A stretch of 64,000 bases of DNA from an uncultured Spartobacteria bacterium (GTDB taxonomy: Bacteria > Verrucomicrobiota > Verrucomicrobiia > Chthoniobacterales > Chthoniobacteraceae): the NCBI GenBank assembly GCA_903901425.1, contig CAIURC010000103.1:56738-120737 (forward strand), read 5' to 3'. This document shows positions 53,141 through 64,000 of the stretch, in pieces (positions within the stretch are counted from its first letter, which is position 1; each line of letters starts with the position of its first letter). The position numbers were made by a program, and so were the translations under genes. The notes under the pieces were generated by a model, which saw nothing but the letters and a program-made list of their open reading frames with translations, ran no database searches and was not told the DNA's origin.

Positions 53141-54454
53141 CTAGCGCACTCCCCAGTGCCTCCGGCAAAATGCCAAATAATGCGTCCAGTCCTCGCGGGT
53201 CAGATCATGTGGACCCTGCCGGAGATGGTACTGTACCGCATCCCCCAAAACGCCGAGCCCGGGCCAGTCCGGGCCCGGCAATCCCTGTTTCCCATATAAC
53301 CCATACACGGCACCAGCGTGCCACCCCGAAAGATACTCCCCCCGGGGATCCGCCCACCGATCCTCCTCAGCGCTCCCAATCGCCACCGGACGCGGCGCCA
53401 TGAGCGCTACCAGCAGGTGTTGGTCGGTGGGCAATTCCCGCTCGCGGCCCACGAACCCCGCAAGTCCACCCGCAAACCAGTGCGGAAAACGCCGGGTGAT
53501 CACCTCCAAGGTTTCCCCGTAATTGCGCCGCATCAGAGCCGCCCCGCCCTCCCCGGAATCATTTGAAATCACTACGGAAAACCTGGGATCAGTTGCACCG
53601 GCCCACAAAGCGGTTTTTCCCAGCCGCGAATGCCCAATCACCGCGCACCGACTCGGATCAAGCTCAGGAATGGCCGGGACGGCGTCCAGCATCCGGCTCA
53701 AGCCCCACGCCCAAGCACTAATTGCCCCCCACTCATTTCCACGCCACTTGGTCCCCTCACCCTCCGGACTCAGAGCTCCACGGACACCGGACTTCCACCC
53801 CTCAGCCCAGTCCGGCTCAATGTCCCCGTAGTACGCGGTCACTAAACCAAACCCCGCATCCATCAACTCTTCGGGCAACCAGCGCGAGTACTCCGAACCA
53901 CGGCTTTTCTCCCAATCGGAGGGAACCCCATTCCGGGGCGGCCGCCACTGTGAATCCCGGATCCTGCCGGGATTGACCGGGATACTGGGTTCCCATGTAA
54001 CGGCGTGGTTGCCCTCAAAATTCAACCCAAGAAAAAACGGCACCGGGGCCGTGGCGTGCGCGGGCACGTACGCCAGCATTTCCAACCCAGCCCACCGCGG
54101 GGCCTCAGGGAGATCCAACCGGATCCGATACCGGGTGGCACGGCCCTGCAGCGCTTCCGGCTCACGCGCCAGCACGGCGACGCGAATCCGCGCTTGCAGC
54201 GCACTCTGGGGCCGCACCCCATACACGTGTTCCTCGAAAAGCCGGAGAATTTCTGGACGCCTTTCCTGCTCCCATTCCTTGGCAGTCGCGACCCTGCTTC
54301 CGTTCAAGCACTGGAGCGGATCCGGAAGCACGTAACTGCCGGCTTTTTCCTCGTCATAATTGGGCTCTTGAGCCGAGCTTGCCGCAGACACGGGAAGGCA
54401 ACCTAGAAAAAGAGTTCCCAATGTGAAAAGAGTCCGCAAATCCATGGGGGCCAT
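53141..54454 (-). CDS. Glucuronoyl esterase-like protein (CE15)
   Basis: A 437-residue secreted alpha/beta hydrolase of the CE15 type, which cleaves esters between 4-O-methyl-glucuronic acid and lignin or other alcohols. A signal peptide (LFTLGTLFLGCLPVSAAS) is followed by the family region LRLFEEHVYGV, the nucleophile elbow with Ser276 (IGHSRLGKTAL), an acidic residue in SNDSGEGGAAL and His416 in RQGPHDLT. Bacterial CE15 proteins act on plant biomass or other uronic acid esters. The ORF start at 54454 may instead be the ATG 9 bp in. It leads the MFS transporter gene. Confidence 0.85.
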   Translation of the reverse strand: MAPMDLRTLFTLGTLFLGCLPVSAASSAQEPNYDEEKAGSYVLPDPLQCLNGSRVATAKEWEQERRPEILRLFEEHVYGVRPQSALQARIRVAVLAREPEALQGRATRYRIRLDLPEAPRWAGLEMLAYVPAHATAPVPFFLGLNFEGNHAVTWEPSIPVNPGRIRDSQWRPPRNGVPSDWEKSRGSEYSRWLPEELMDAGFGLVTAYYGDIEPDWAEGWKSGVRGALSPEGEGTKWRGNEWGAISAWAWGLSRMLDAVPAIPELDPSRCAVIGHSRLGKTALWAGATDPRFSVVISNDSGEGGAALMRRNYGETLEVITRRFPHWFAGGLAGFVGRERELPTDQHLLVALMAPRPVAIGSAEEDRWADPRGEYLSGWHAGAVYGLYGKQGLPGPDWPGLGVLGDAVQYHLRQGPHDLTREDWTHYLAFCRRHWGVR

Positions 54455-54813
54455 GGGGAAAAGTTACCCATGTCCACTGCGGTGAACAACGTGATTCGAC
54501 TAGGAAGAGCCATGGCGAAACGGACCCTGAGACAGGCTCCGAAGCCCGGCTGCCACGATGAAACCTCCGCCTGAAAAGCGGTTTAAGAGCACATCTGAGA
54601 GAATCAAACCCGGATCACCCAGCCATCCGTGACCCATCCCCGGCCGGCCGCGGAGTCAAAACGCTGACCGTTGCCGCTCGCCCTGTGGCCGGGAAAAAAA
54701 CCCACACCACATGGACACGGAACGCAGGTGCCAGATTTGAAGCGGGAAACCCAAGTGCCTCCGACACACGCATGCAAGGAAGCCTCCGGGAATTGGCGCT
54801 GTCGAAGAAACCG
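54455..54813. other. Intergenic region with no supported gene
   Basis: About 360 bp between the esterase gene start and the acnA stop, both on the minus strand. No frame here has protein character beyond short shadows. The promoter of the esterase-transporter pair and the end of the acnA transcript should fall here, but no clear terminator stem with a T-run is visible. Confidence 0.45.
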
Positions 54814-57525
<2,712 letters not shown>

Positions 57526-57796
57526 GTTCGGTTTAAAGCCCGACATCCAAACCCATTCCTCCCAGCGCGGCAAGCCAGTTGATGTCCGGGATCAAAAAAC
57601 CCGGCTCCATGCATTTTGCGCGGGAAACCCATCCGTTTTTGGTTCGCAAAACCTTCCGGCATGATCGAACGTCTGGCCGGTTCGCCTGTCACAAAACGGC
57701 GTCCCGCTTCCCGTGTTTCCACCCTGACCCCACCGACCCCCTGTTTGTACCGCCTGCCAATCCACTTTTTCACCGTCATTTTTACTCTCCAATTTT
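57526..57796. other. Divergent promoter region between acnA and the M16 peptidase
   Basis: 271 bp separating two divergent genes. It contains no convincing coding frame. A T-rich stretch (57769-57800, TCACCGTCATTTTTACTCTCC) lies just before the peptidase start and may hold its promoter, but no strong consensus is seen. Confidence 0.4.
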
Positions 57797-59293
57797 ATGC
57801 CGCGCCTACTTCCACCTCAGACTGGTTTGACCACCCTGCCCCCCGACACCGCTCCAGCGCCGCAGGACGTTGGTGCACCGCAGACCTTCTTTCCCGGGAA
57901 ATGGCGCTCCTGGGTTCCTTCGCTGGCTGCTCTCTCCGCGCTTTCGCTCTTTGGATCCCCGTTGAACGGCGCCTCAACGGCGACGCCCGCTCTGGAGACG
58001 GGAATCCGTCCGATCCAGTTTGAAGAGTTCGACCTGCCCAACGGTCTTCACGTCATCCTGCATGAAAACCATGCCGCCCCCGTGATTTCCACCTACGTTC
58101 TGTACCATGTGGGAAGCAAAAACGAACGGAGCGACCGGACCGGGTTTGCACACTTCTTCGAACACCTCATGTTCGAGGGAAGCGAAAACATTCCCAGAGG
58201 AAGCATCGACAAGCTGATTTCGGCCGCAGGCGGGAACCTCAACGCGAGCACCTCCTTTGACCAGACGGACTACTACTTCAACCTGCCATCCAACCAACTC
58301 GCGCTCGCTCTGTGGATCGAATCGGAGCGGATGCTGCACGCGAAAATTGATGAAACCGGCGTGGAAACCCAACGTCAGGTTGTGAAAGAGGAAAAGCGGC
58401 GCAGCGTGGACAACCAGCCCTACGGGACGCTTTTTGAGAATCTCGCCGCCATGGTATTTAAAGGGACGCCCTACGAGTGGGTGCCCATCGGCTCGTTCCA
58501 GTACATCGACCAAGCTTCCATCGAGGAGTTCAGGGCGTTCTACAAAACCTTTTACGTCCCCAACAATGCCACGCTCGCCATCGCGGGCGACTTCGACCCG
58601 GCAAGGGCGCGCAAACTCGTGGAGGATTATTTTGGCTCGATCCCCCGCGGCGCGGAGGTCATCCGTCCCACGGTTTCCATTCCACCGCAGACCGCACCGC
58701 GTGAGTTGGAGGTTCTCAAGGACAACACCCCTCTGCCCGCCACCCTCCACGCCTGGCACGCACCGGCTGAAACGCATCCAGACGCCTACCCGTTGGAGAT
58801 GCTGGGCAACATTCTTTCCACCGGCCGCAGTTCGCGCCTCTACCGGCGGTTGGTGGAAAAAGAGCAGGCGGCACTGGACGTTGAAGCGTTTCCGTTTCTT
58901 CTTGAACAGGCCGGCATGCTTGGAGTCTCGGCAACGGGCCAGAGCGGGGTCACCCTCCAGAAACTCGACCAGCTCATCGAGGAAGAGGTTGAAAAGCTCA
59001 AAGCCGAGGGTGTTACCGAGGAAGAGTTCCAGAAGGTCCGCAACCAGAAAGAGGCCGAATTTGCAGGCGCATTCGGCTCCATGAACACCCGCGCACGGAA
59101 CCTGGCGAGATACCATGTCTTTTACAAAGACACCAATTTAATCAACACAGAGCTGCAGCGCTACTTTGCGGTGAAACGCGAGGATCTCCAGCGCGTAGCG
59201 CGCGAGTACTTCAAGCCCGACGGCAGAAACGTGCTCCGGTTCCCGGTGCCCGCGAAACCAAGCGGACAGCCTGCCCCGGCGTCCAACCCGTGA
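57797..59293 (+). CDS. M16 zinc metallopeptidase (insulinase-like), active subunit
   Basis: A 498-residue protease with the inverted zinc motif H119-F-F-E122-H123 (HFFEHLMFEGS) and a third ligand Glu near 198-199 (VVKEEKRR), the signature of M16B peptidases. A hydrophobic stretch at 41-60 follows an unusually long ~40-residue N-terminus, so the secretion signal may begin later. Its partner, encoded 4 bp overlapping downstream, lacks the zinc motif. Such pairs form heterodimers in the periplasm. Confidence 0.9.
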   Translation: MPRLLPPQTGLTTLPPDTAPAPQDVGAPQTFFPGKWRSWVPSLAALSALSLFGSPLNGASTATPALETGIRPIQFEEFDLPNGLHVILHENHAAPVISTYVLYHVGSKNERSDRTGFAHFFEHLMFEGSENIPRGSIDKLISAAGGNLNASTSFDQTDYYFNLPSNQLALALWIESERMLHAKIDETGVETQRQVVKEEKRRSVDNQPYGTLFENLAAMVFKGTPYEWVPIGSFQYIDQASIEEFRAFYKTFYVPNNATLAIAGDFDPARARKLVEDYFGSIPRGAEVIRPTVSIPPQTAPRELEVLKDNTPLPATLHAWHAPAETHPDAYPLEMLGNILSTGRSSRLYRRLVEKEQAALDVEAFPFLLEQAGMLGVSATGQSGVTLQKLDQLIEEEVEKLKAEGVTEEEFQKVRNQKEAEFAGAFGSMNTRARNLARYHVFYKDTNLINTELQRYFAVKREDLQRVAREYFKPDGRNVLRFPVPAKPSGQPAPASNP

Positions 59294-60735
59294 TCCCGTC
59301 GGTGCCCCCCGTTTTTATGAAACAGCTTCTCTTCATTCTGCCTCTTGCCATGGGAATTTCATCCTCACCCCTCGCGGCTGCCGTGGACCGGACCCGCAAA
59401 CCACAGCCCGATCCCGCGCCCGCAGCGTCTTTCCCAGACTACCATGTCCGGCGTCTCTCAAACGGCCTGACCGTATTTGTGATCGAGGACGACCGCAAAC
59501 CCACCCTGAATCTGAGGCTTCTGGTCAAGTCGGGCTCTGCTGCAGACGGCGAGAAAACGGGCCTTGCTTCGTTCACGGCCGGACTGCTCAACCGAGGCAC
59601 TCAGAAGCGGGATGCGGCGGCGTTTGCCAAGGAAACGGATTTTCTTGGAATGCGCCTGGAAGCCATGGCCTCGGCAGACTCCATCTCGGTGAGTGCCGGA
59701 GCTCTCACCCGCTACACAGCACCCATGCTTGAACTCTTTGCGGAGGCTGTTTTGACACCTGTTTTTCCAGGCGAACAGTTCGCAAAGGAACAGAAGAAAG
59801 CGCTTTCCACGCTGGAGGCCGAGCGGCAGGAACCGGACCGTCTTGCCGGAAAACTTTCGGCCCGGGTCTTGTACGGGGCGCATCCGTACGGGGCTGTCTC
59901 CACACCGGAATCCGTCCGGGCAATCAGTCGCGAAGATCTGGTGCGTTTCCATTCCACCCATTTCAGGCCCAACAATGCCACGCTGGCTGTGGTCGGTGAC
60001 GTGAAATGCGACCAGATCTTGCCCCAACTTGAGGCGGCTTTGGGCAAATGGGAAAAGGCGGAGGTCCCGGTGCCGCAGCCCCCAGCCCCCCACCCCCTTT
60101 CCGGGGTGAAGGTTCACCTGCTCGACCGTCCCGGCTCGGTTCAGTCCAACATCGTGGTTGCCAAGGCCGGCCCTGCGCGAAATTCAGGCCCGATTCCTGA
60201 GTTGAATGTCCTCAACGCTACGTTGGGCGGCGGTTTCTCCGGGCGCCTGTTCCAGAATTTGCGCGAAAAAAATGGCTGGACATACGGGGCCTACTCCTCA
60301 TTCGACCCCAGAAAACTGCTCGGCGCGTTCCAAGCCGGAGCGGAAACGCGCAACGAGGTCACGCACCTGGCCATAACCGAGATCCTCAAGGAGATGGACC
60401 GCCTTCAGAAGGAGCCTATCCCCGAGGCGGAACTCGAACTCCAACGACAGTACAATGTGGGCAACTATTTGCTCAGCCTTGAAAGCCCGGGGCGCACCGC
60501 GCAACGGGTGCAGGACATGGACCTCTACGGTCTGCCAGACGACTTTTACAAAACGTATGCACGCAGAATGGAGTCGGTCACCGCCGCGCACGCGCAGGAG
60601 CTTGCAGCCCGGTTCCTGGCTCCCGAAAATGTGGCCGTGATCGTGGTGGGCGAAGCCCGCCAGATTCGTGCGGCCCTTGAAAAAATCGGCCCGGTCACCG
60701 TTTACGACGCGGACTTGAAGCCCGAGGCGCCCTAA
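59290..60735 (+). CDS. M16-family protein lacking the zinc motif, partner subunit
   Basis: A 481-residue M16-fold protein. Where HxxEH is expected it has KTGLASFTAGLLNRGT, so it is catalytically inactive, as in the second subunit of mitochondrial-processing-like peptidases. The C-terminal half has the family LFQNLREKNGWTYGAYSSF. Two starts are possible: GTG 59290 overlapping the upstream stop, or ATG 59317, which opens a cleaner signal peptide (MKQLLFILPLAMGISSSP). It very probably forms a heterodimer with the upstream peptidase. Confidence 0.88.
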   Translation: MIPSVPPVFMKQLLFILPLAMGISSSPLAAAVDRTRKPQPDPAPAASFPDYHVRRLSNGLTVFVIEDDRKPTLNLRLLVKSGSAADGEKTGLASFTAGLLNRGTQKRDAAAFAKETDFLGMRLEAMASADSISVSAGALTRYTAPMLELFAEAVLTPVFPGEQFAKEQKKALSTLEAERQEPDRLAGKLSARVLYGAHPYGAVSTPESVRAISREDLVRFHSTHFRPNNATLAVVGDVKCDQILPQLEAALGKWEKAEVPVPQPPAPHPLSGVKVHLLDRPGSVQSNIVVAKAGPARNSGPIPELNVLNATLGGGFSGRLFQNLREKNGWTYGAYSSFDPRKLLGAFQAGAETRNEVTHLAITEILKEMDRLQKEPIPEAELELQRQYNVGNYLLSLESPGRTAQRVQDMDLYGLPDDFYKTYARRMESVTAAHAQELAARFLAPENVAVIVVGEARQIRAALEKIGPVTVYDADLKPEAP

Positions 60736-60769
60736 GCCAGGCGCTGGCACACCGGCCCCAAACCCCTCT

Positions 60770-61678
60770 GTGTACGACATCCCCCTCTACCGCGGACGCA
60801 TTGCTCCATCCCCAACCGGGTGGCTCCACCTCGGGCATGCCCGCACCTTCTGGACAGCTCAGGAACGTGCCCGGGACCGAAACGGACAACTGCTCCTGCG
60901 GTTGGAGGATTTGGACGCCACCCGGTGCCGTCCAGAGTACGCGGAGGGTGCACTGCACGATCTGGCGTGGCTGGGCCTTGAATGGCAGGAGGGCCCAGAC
61001 AAAGGCGGACCAGACGGTCCCTACTGTCAGAGCCAGAGAAACCTCCTGTACCAGTCGGCATTCTCCCGGCTCCTGGCATTGGGGCTGGTCTACCCGTGCT
61101 TTTGCTCCCGCCAAGACATTCTCCGCGCCGCCTCCGCACCGCATGCAGCGGACGAGGAAGAGCCGCTTTACCCGGGCACATGCCGCCCTCCAATCCGCGG
61201 AATCTCGGATCTTCCGAGGAAGGGAGTCAACTGGCGGTTCCGGATCGAGGCACCCGTGGAACTGCGGTTCATGGACCACGGCTTTGGCCTGCAAACGGCG
61301 GTTGCGGGACGCGATTTTGGCGATTTCGTGGTCTGGAGGAAGGAGGACCTCCCCAGCTACCAACTGGCCTGTGCAGTGGACGACGCCGCGATGGGAATTA
61401 CCGAAGTCGTCCGGGGAGCGGACCTGATCCGGTCCACGTTCCGCCAAATCTTGCTCTACAGGGCTCTCGGCCTGCCCGAACCGGCGTTTTTCCATTGTCC
61501 GCTGGTCACGGACCAGAACGGCACCCGGCTTTCCAAACGCGAGGATGCGCTCAGTTTGCGGGCCCTGCGCGAGGCCGGCTACAGCCCGGAATCGGTTCGG
61601 GCGCAGTGGAACACCCCTCCCCAACCGCCCGCTGACGCGAATCGCCCCGCGGTTGACCTCACCAAAACCCCGCTCTAG
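60770..61678 (+). CDS. gluQ: Glutamyl-Q tRNA(Asp) synthetase
   Basis: A 302-residue class I aminoacyl-tRNA synthetase paralogue that glutamylates queuosine in tRNA-Asp. It has the HIGH-like PSPTGWLHLGHART, the Cys ligands in YPCFCSRQD and YPGTCR, and KMSKS-like RLSKREDAL, and it lacks the anticodon-binding domain of GluRS, which fixes the identification by length (~300 aa). The start is GTG at 60770. It follows the M16 pair by 34 bp. Confidence 0.93.
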   Translation: MYDIPLYRGRIAPSPTGWLHLGHARTFWTAQERARDRNGQLLLRLEDLDATRCRPEYAEGALHDLAWLGLEWQEGPDKGGPDGPYCQSQRNLLYQSAFSRLLALGLVYPCFCSRQDILRAASAPHAADEEEPLYPGTCRPPIRGISDLPRKGVNWRFRIEAPVELRFMDHGFGLQTAVAGRDFGDFVVWRKEDLPSYQLACAVDDAAMGITEVVRGADLIRSTFRQILLYRALGLPEPAFFHCPLVTDQNGTRLSKREDALSLRALREAGYSPESVRAQWNTPPQPPADANRPAVDLTKTPL

Positions 61679-61687
61679 AAAACACCG

Positions 61688-63967
61688 GTGCAACGCATTC
61701 TCGCATTCCTTCTTATCGCAGTGTTCGCCCTTGAGGCGTCGGGGCAGACCGCGGCGGAACGCGAACCCCTTCCGGCCACGGTCCAACTCCAGTACCCGAA
61801 CGTCGAAATTGGCGTCATTCTGGACCTCTACGAAAAACTGACGCGCAAACGCCTGATCCGTCCCAACAATATTCTGATGGGCCAGGTGTACTTGGTCATC
61901 AATGAGGAACTGCCCCGTGAGGAAGCCGTCAAGATCATCGAGATCACCCTGATGTCCAACGGATTCACCCTCGTACCCACCGAGGACGAGTCCATCGTGA
62001 AGGTGTTCGGAAACAACGCCAATCCGCGTGCCGGCAACATTCCGATCGTGGCGGACCCGGCCCAACTGCCCGTGGGCGAACAGGTCGTCACTTACCTCTT
62101 CAAACTCAAGAACGCCGACCCGACCGAAGTTGCCCAGATCATGACGTCGTTTGTTGTGCCGGCCGCAGGCCAGTACACCAACGTGACGCCCCTCCCCAAA
62201 TCCCAGGCCGTGCTGGTGACGGAGAGCGCTCCCATCTTGCGCAGCTTGATCCGGGTCGTCAGCGAAATTGACCTTCCCCCGGCCGAAGTGGTGAGCGAAT
62301 TCATCCCGCTCGAACGTGCCGATGCCAAGGATGTGCTCGAGAAACTCGAGAAAATCTTCGAAAAACAACCCAGCCAGAGCGGTACCCCGGGTACAACTCC
62401 GCGCGCCCCCCGGACCGCCACGCTTCCCGACGGAAGCCCTGCCCCCGCAGGAGTCACCGCCGAGGCGGTTGGCGGCAATTCGATCGAACTGGCGGCAGGC
62501 AAGCTCACCGAGGACTCGTTGATTGTCGGCAAAATCAAGCTCACTGCGGATGTGCGCACCAACCGGATCCATGTGATCACCCGGCCGGTAAACATCGAGT
62601 TTGTCCGCAAACTGTTGAAGGAATTCGACCGGGACGTCCCCTTTGGCGAACCCGCCGAGTACCTGCTCAAGTTCGTAACGGCGAGCGACGTTCTTGAGGC
62701 CGTCATCAAGGCCATCCAAGATCCAGGCGCCAAAGACAACGGCTCAAGCGGGGATCTTTCCTCCAACAATAGGACCAACACCAGCACGACTCAACCCTTC
62801 AACCGGGGGGGATCCATGGGAGGCTTCGGCGGCGGTTTTGGAGGCGGCAGCGGCGGGGGCTTTGGAAGCGGCGGGGGCTTCTCCGAGGATCTCCAGACCC
62901 AGGAGGTCAACACCACCCCCAAAGCCGTTACCGTCGGCAACACCCGGATCATCGCCGATCCGCGCTCGAACAAAATCATCGTGCTGGGCAACCGCGAAGT
63001 CCGGGACAAGATCTTTCGGCTCTTGGACACCTTGGATGTCAGAGCCCCGCAGGTGATGATTCACGTCGTGATCGGACAACTTGAACTGGGGAAAAACGAG
63101 AAGTTTGGCTTCGACTACATCCTCCGTTACGGCGGCAGCCTCTCCGGAACCACGACCGGGACCAATGGACAGACCACCAGTTCCCCTCTCGCAGGTTTCG
63201 GCACCGGCACAGAAACATTGAAACTGAACCAGCTCCTCTCCCAAACGGCGGTCAAGCAATTGGCGGCAGCCGGCACATCGGGCTTGAGCGGCTTTTTTAC
63301 CGCCGGCGACACCCTCAACGCGCTTGTGACCGCGCTCCAAGGCACCAACCGGTTTCAGGTCATTTCCAGACCCGCCATCTTCACCAGCAACAACAAAAAG
63401 GCCACCATTGCCTCGGGCACCGAAGTGCCCATCCTCAGCAACAGCATCAGTTCTCTGTCCGGCAACGGCACGGACACCGCAATCGCAAACCCGTCCATCT
63501 CCGGGACCACCAACTACAAGCGGGTGGCGCTTCAACTCGAGGTGGTCCCCCTCATCAACGCCGATGGCGAGGTGACCCTCGAGATTCTCCAGAAAATCGA
63601 TGAACTGGGCAAAAACCGGAAAGTGGGCGGAAACGATGTGCCGGAGATTTCCAGCCGGTTCATCAAGTCCACCGTCTCGGTCCCCAACGAGGCCACACTC
63701 GTCCTCGGCGGACTCATCCGAAAATCAGAGAAAAAAGACGAAGCCGGGATTCCTTACCTGCGAAACATCCCACTTTTTGGGAAACTGTTTCAGAGCAACT
63801 CAAACGAGGAGAGCCGTACAGAATTGGTGATCCTGATGCGCCCTGTGGTCACCATGAGCCCCCAGCAATCCGTCAGAACCCGGGAACGCGAACTGGAGAC
63901 TTTCAAGATCGAGCCGGATCTGGAAGGCGCTCTCACCCCGAAACAATCCGATGTCCGGCTCCCCGCA
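61688..63967 (+). CDS. gspD: GspD-like type II secretion secretin, 3' end truncated by adapter
   Basis: A secreted outer-membrane secretin. GTG 61688 opens a signal peptide (ILAFLLIAVFALEASG). N-terminal N0/N1-type domains follow (LNVEIGVILDLYEK-like strands and ADPTEVAQIMTSF), a Gly-rich loop at about 372-400 (MGGFGGGFGGGSGGG), then the secretin domain with FQVISRPAIFTSNNKKATI and the family ending IPYLRNIPLFGKLFQSNSNEE and TELVILMRPVV. At least 760 residues are genomic. From 63968 the frame continues into adapter sequence as RSEEHTSELQS, so the true C-terminus is missing. It would be the outer-membrane channel of a type II secretion system. Confidence 0.92.
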
Positions 63968-64000
63968 AGATCGGAAGAGCACACGTCTGAACTCCAGTCA
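63968..64000. other. Illumina TruSeq adapter sequence at the contig end
   Basis: The last 33 bases are identical to the Illumina TruSeq read-1 adapter, beginning AGATCGGAAGAGC and ending CTCCAGTCA. It is not genomic sequence. In frame with gspD it encodes RSEEHTSELQS, a peptide known from contaminated database entries. Confidence 0.98.

Noticed and set aside
61684..61690. Earlier start for gspD inside gluQ
   Set aside because: The frame is closed upstream and GTG 61688 opens a proper signal peptide; no better codon exists.

Overview
The window is a GC-rich bacterial chromosome fragment. I infer a Verrucomicrobiota (PVC group) organism, probably a free-living or biofilm-associated Gram-negative, from giant secreted Rhs, LamG and thrombospondin-type-3 proteins, a Wza/Wzz-type exopolysaccharide locus, a glucuronoyl esterase, a GspD-type secretin and a soluble PAS-sensor chemotaxis system. 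No rRNA, tRNA, CRISPR array or complete insertion sequence was recognised. The right end stops in a synthetic Illumina TruSeq adapter (63968-64000), so the window ends at an artefactual contig end inside the secretin gene.

Layout. (1) 2-511: 3' end of a protein entering from the left. (2) 581-12651, minus strand: a nine-gene translationally coupled exopolysaccharide operon running beta-barrel, Wza-like lipoprotein, Wzz/GumC-like protein, GT4, GT4-GT4 fusion, flippase, polytopic protein (possible polymerase), GT4, acyltransferase. (3) 12803-16417, plus: a divergent secreted multidomain protein (glycosidase-like barrel, Ig-like domain, five FN3, two malectin-like modules), closed by a perfect-stem terminator. 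(4) 16543-28773, minus: four tightly spaced genes for secreted proteins: collagen-like/beta-propeller protein, 1531-aa four-module LamG/TSP3 protein, 1785-aa Rhs protein with an internal cysteine-peptidase-like domain and a toxin-like tip, and a small lipoprotein placed where an immunity gene would sit. This is the most unusual part of the window. (5) 29173-30468: membrane acyltransferase. (6) 30565-38330, plus: a sigma-54-like promoter followed by cheA, cheW, a soluble three-PAS MCP, cheY, cheB, cheR. (7) 38838-40452: parDE toxin-antitoxin pair abutting a truncated Rhs remnant. (8) 40522-42150, minus: cheX, cheY and an HDOD-CheX fusion, a phosphatase/response-regulator module belonging to the same chemotaxis locus. 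(9) 42233-45058, minus: lutABC lactate utilisation. (10) 45143-47545: divergent nagZ and namZ-like genes for peptidoglycan recycling, then nadD, rsfS (apparently with an ATT start) and a SirB1-like gene. (11) 49401-51596, minus: adk, fmt, uracil-DNA glycosylase. (12) 51838-54454, minus: CE15 esterase and an OFA-type MFS transporter. (13) 54814-57525: acnA; 57797-60735: active/inactive pair of M16 peptidases; gluQ; 61688-end: gspD-like secretin.

Functionally, the left third is about making, exporting and remodelling a surface polysaccharide and displaying large surface or secreted proteins. The middle is signal transduction. The right third is housekeeping metabolism, protein processing and secretion. 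Protein family calls rest on motifs read by eye; no database search was possible.
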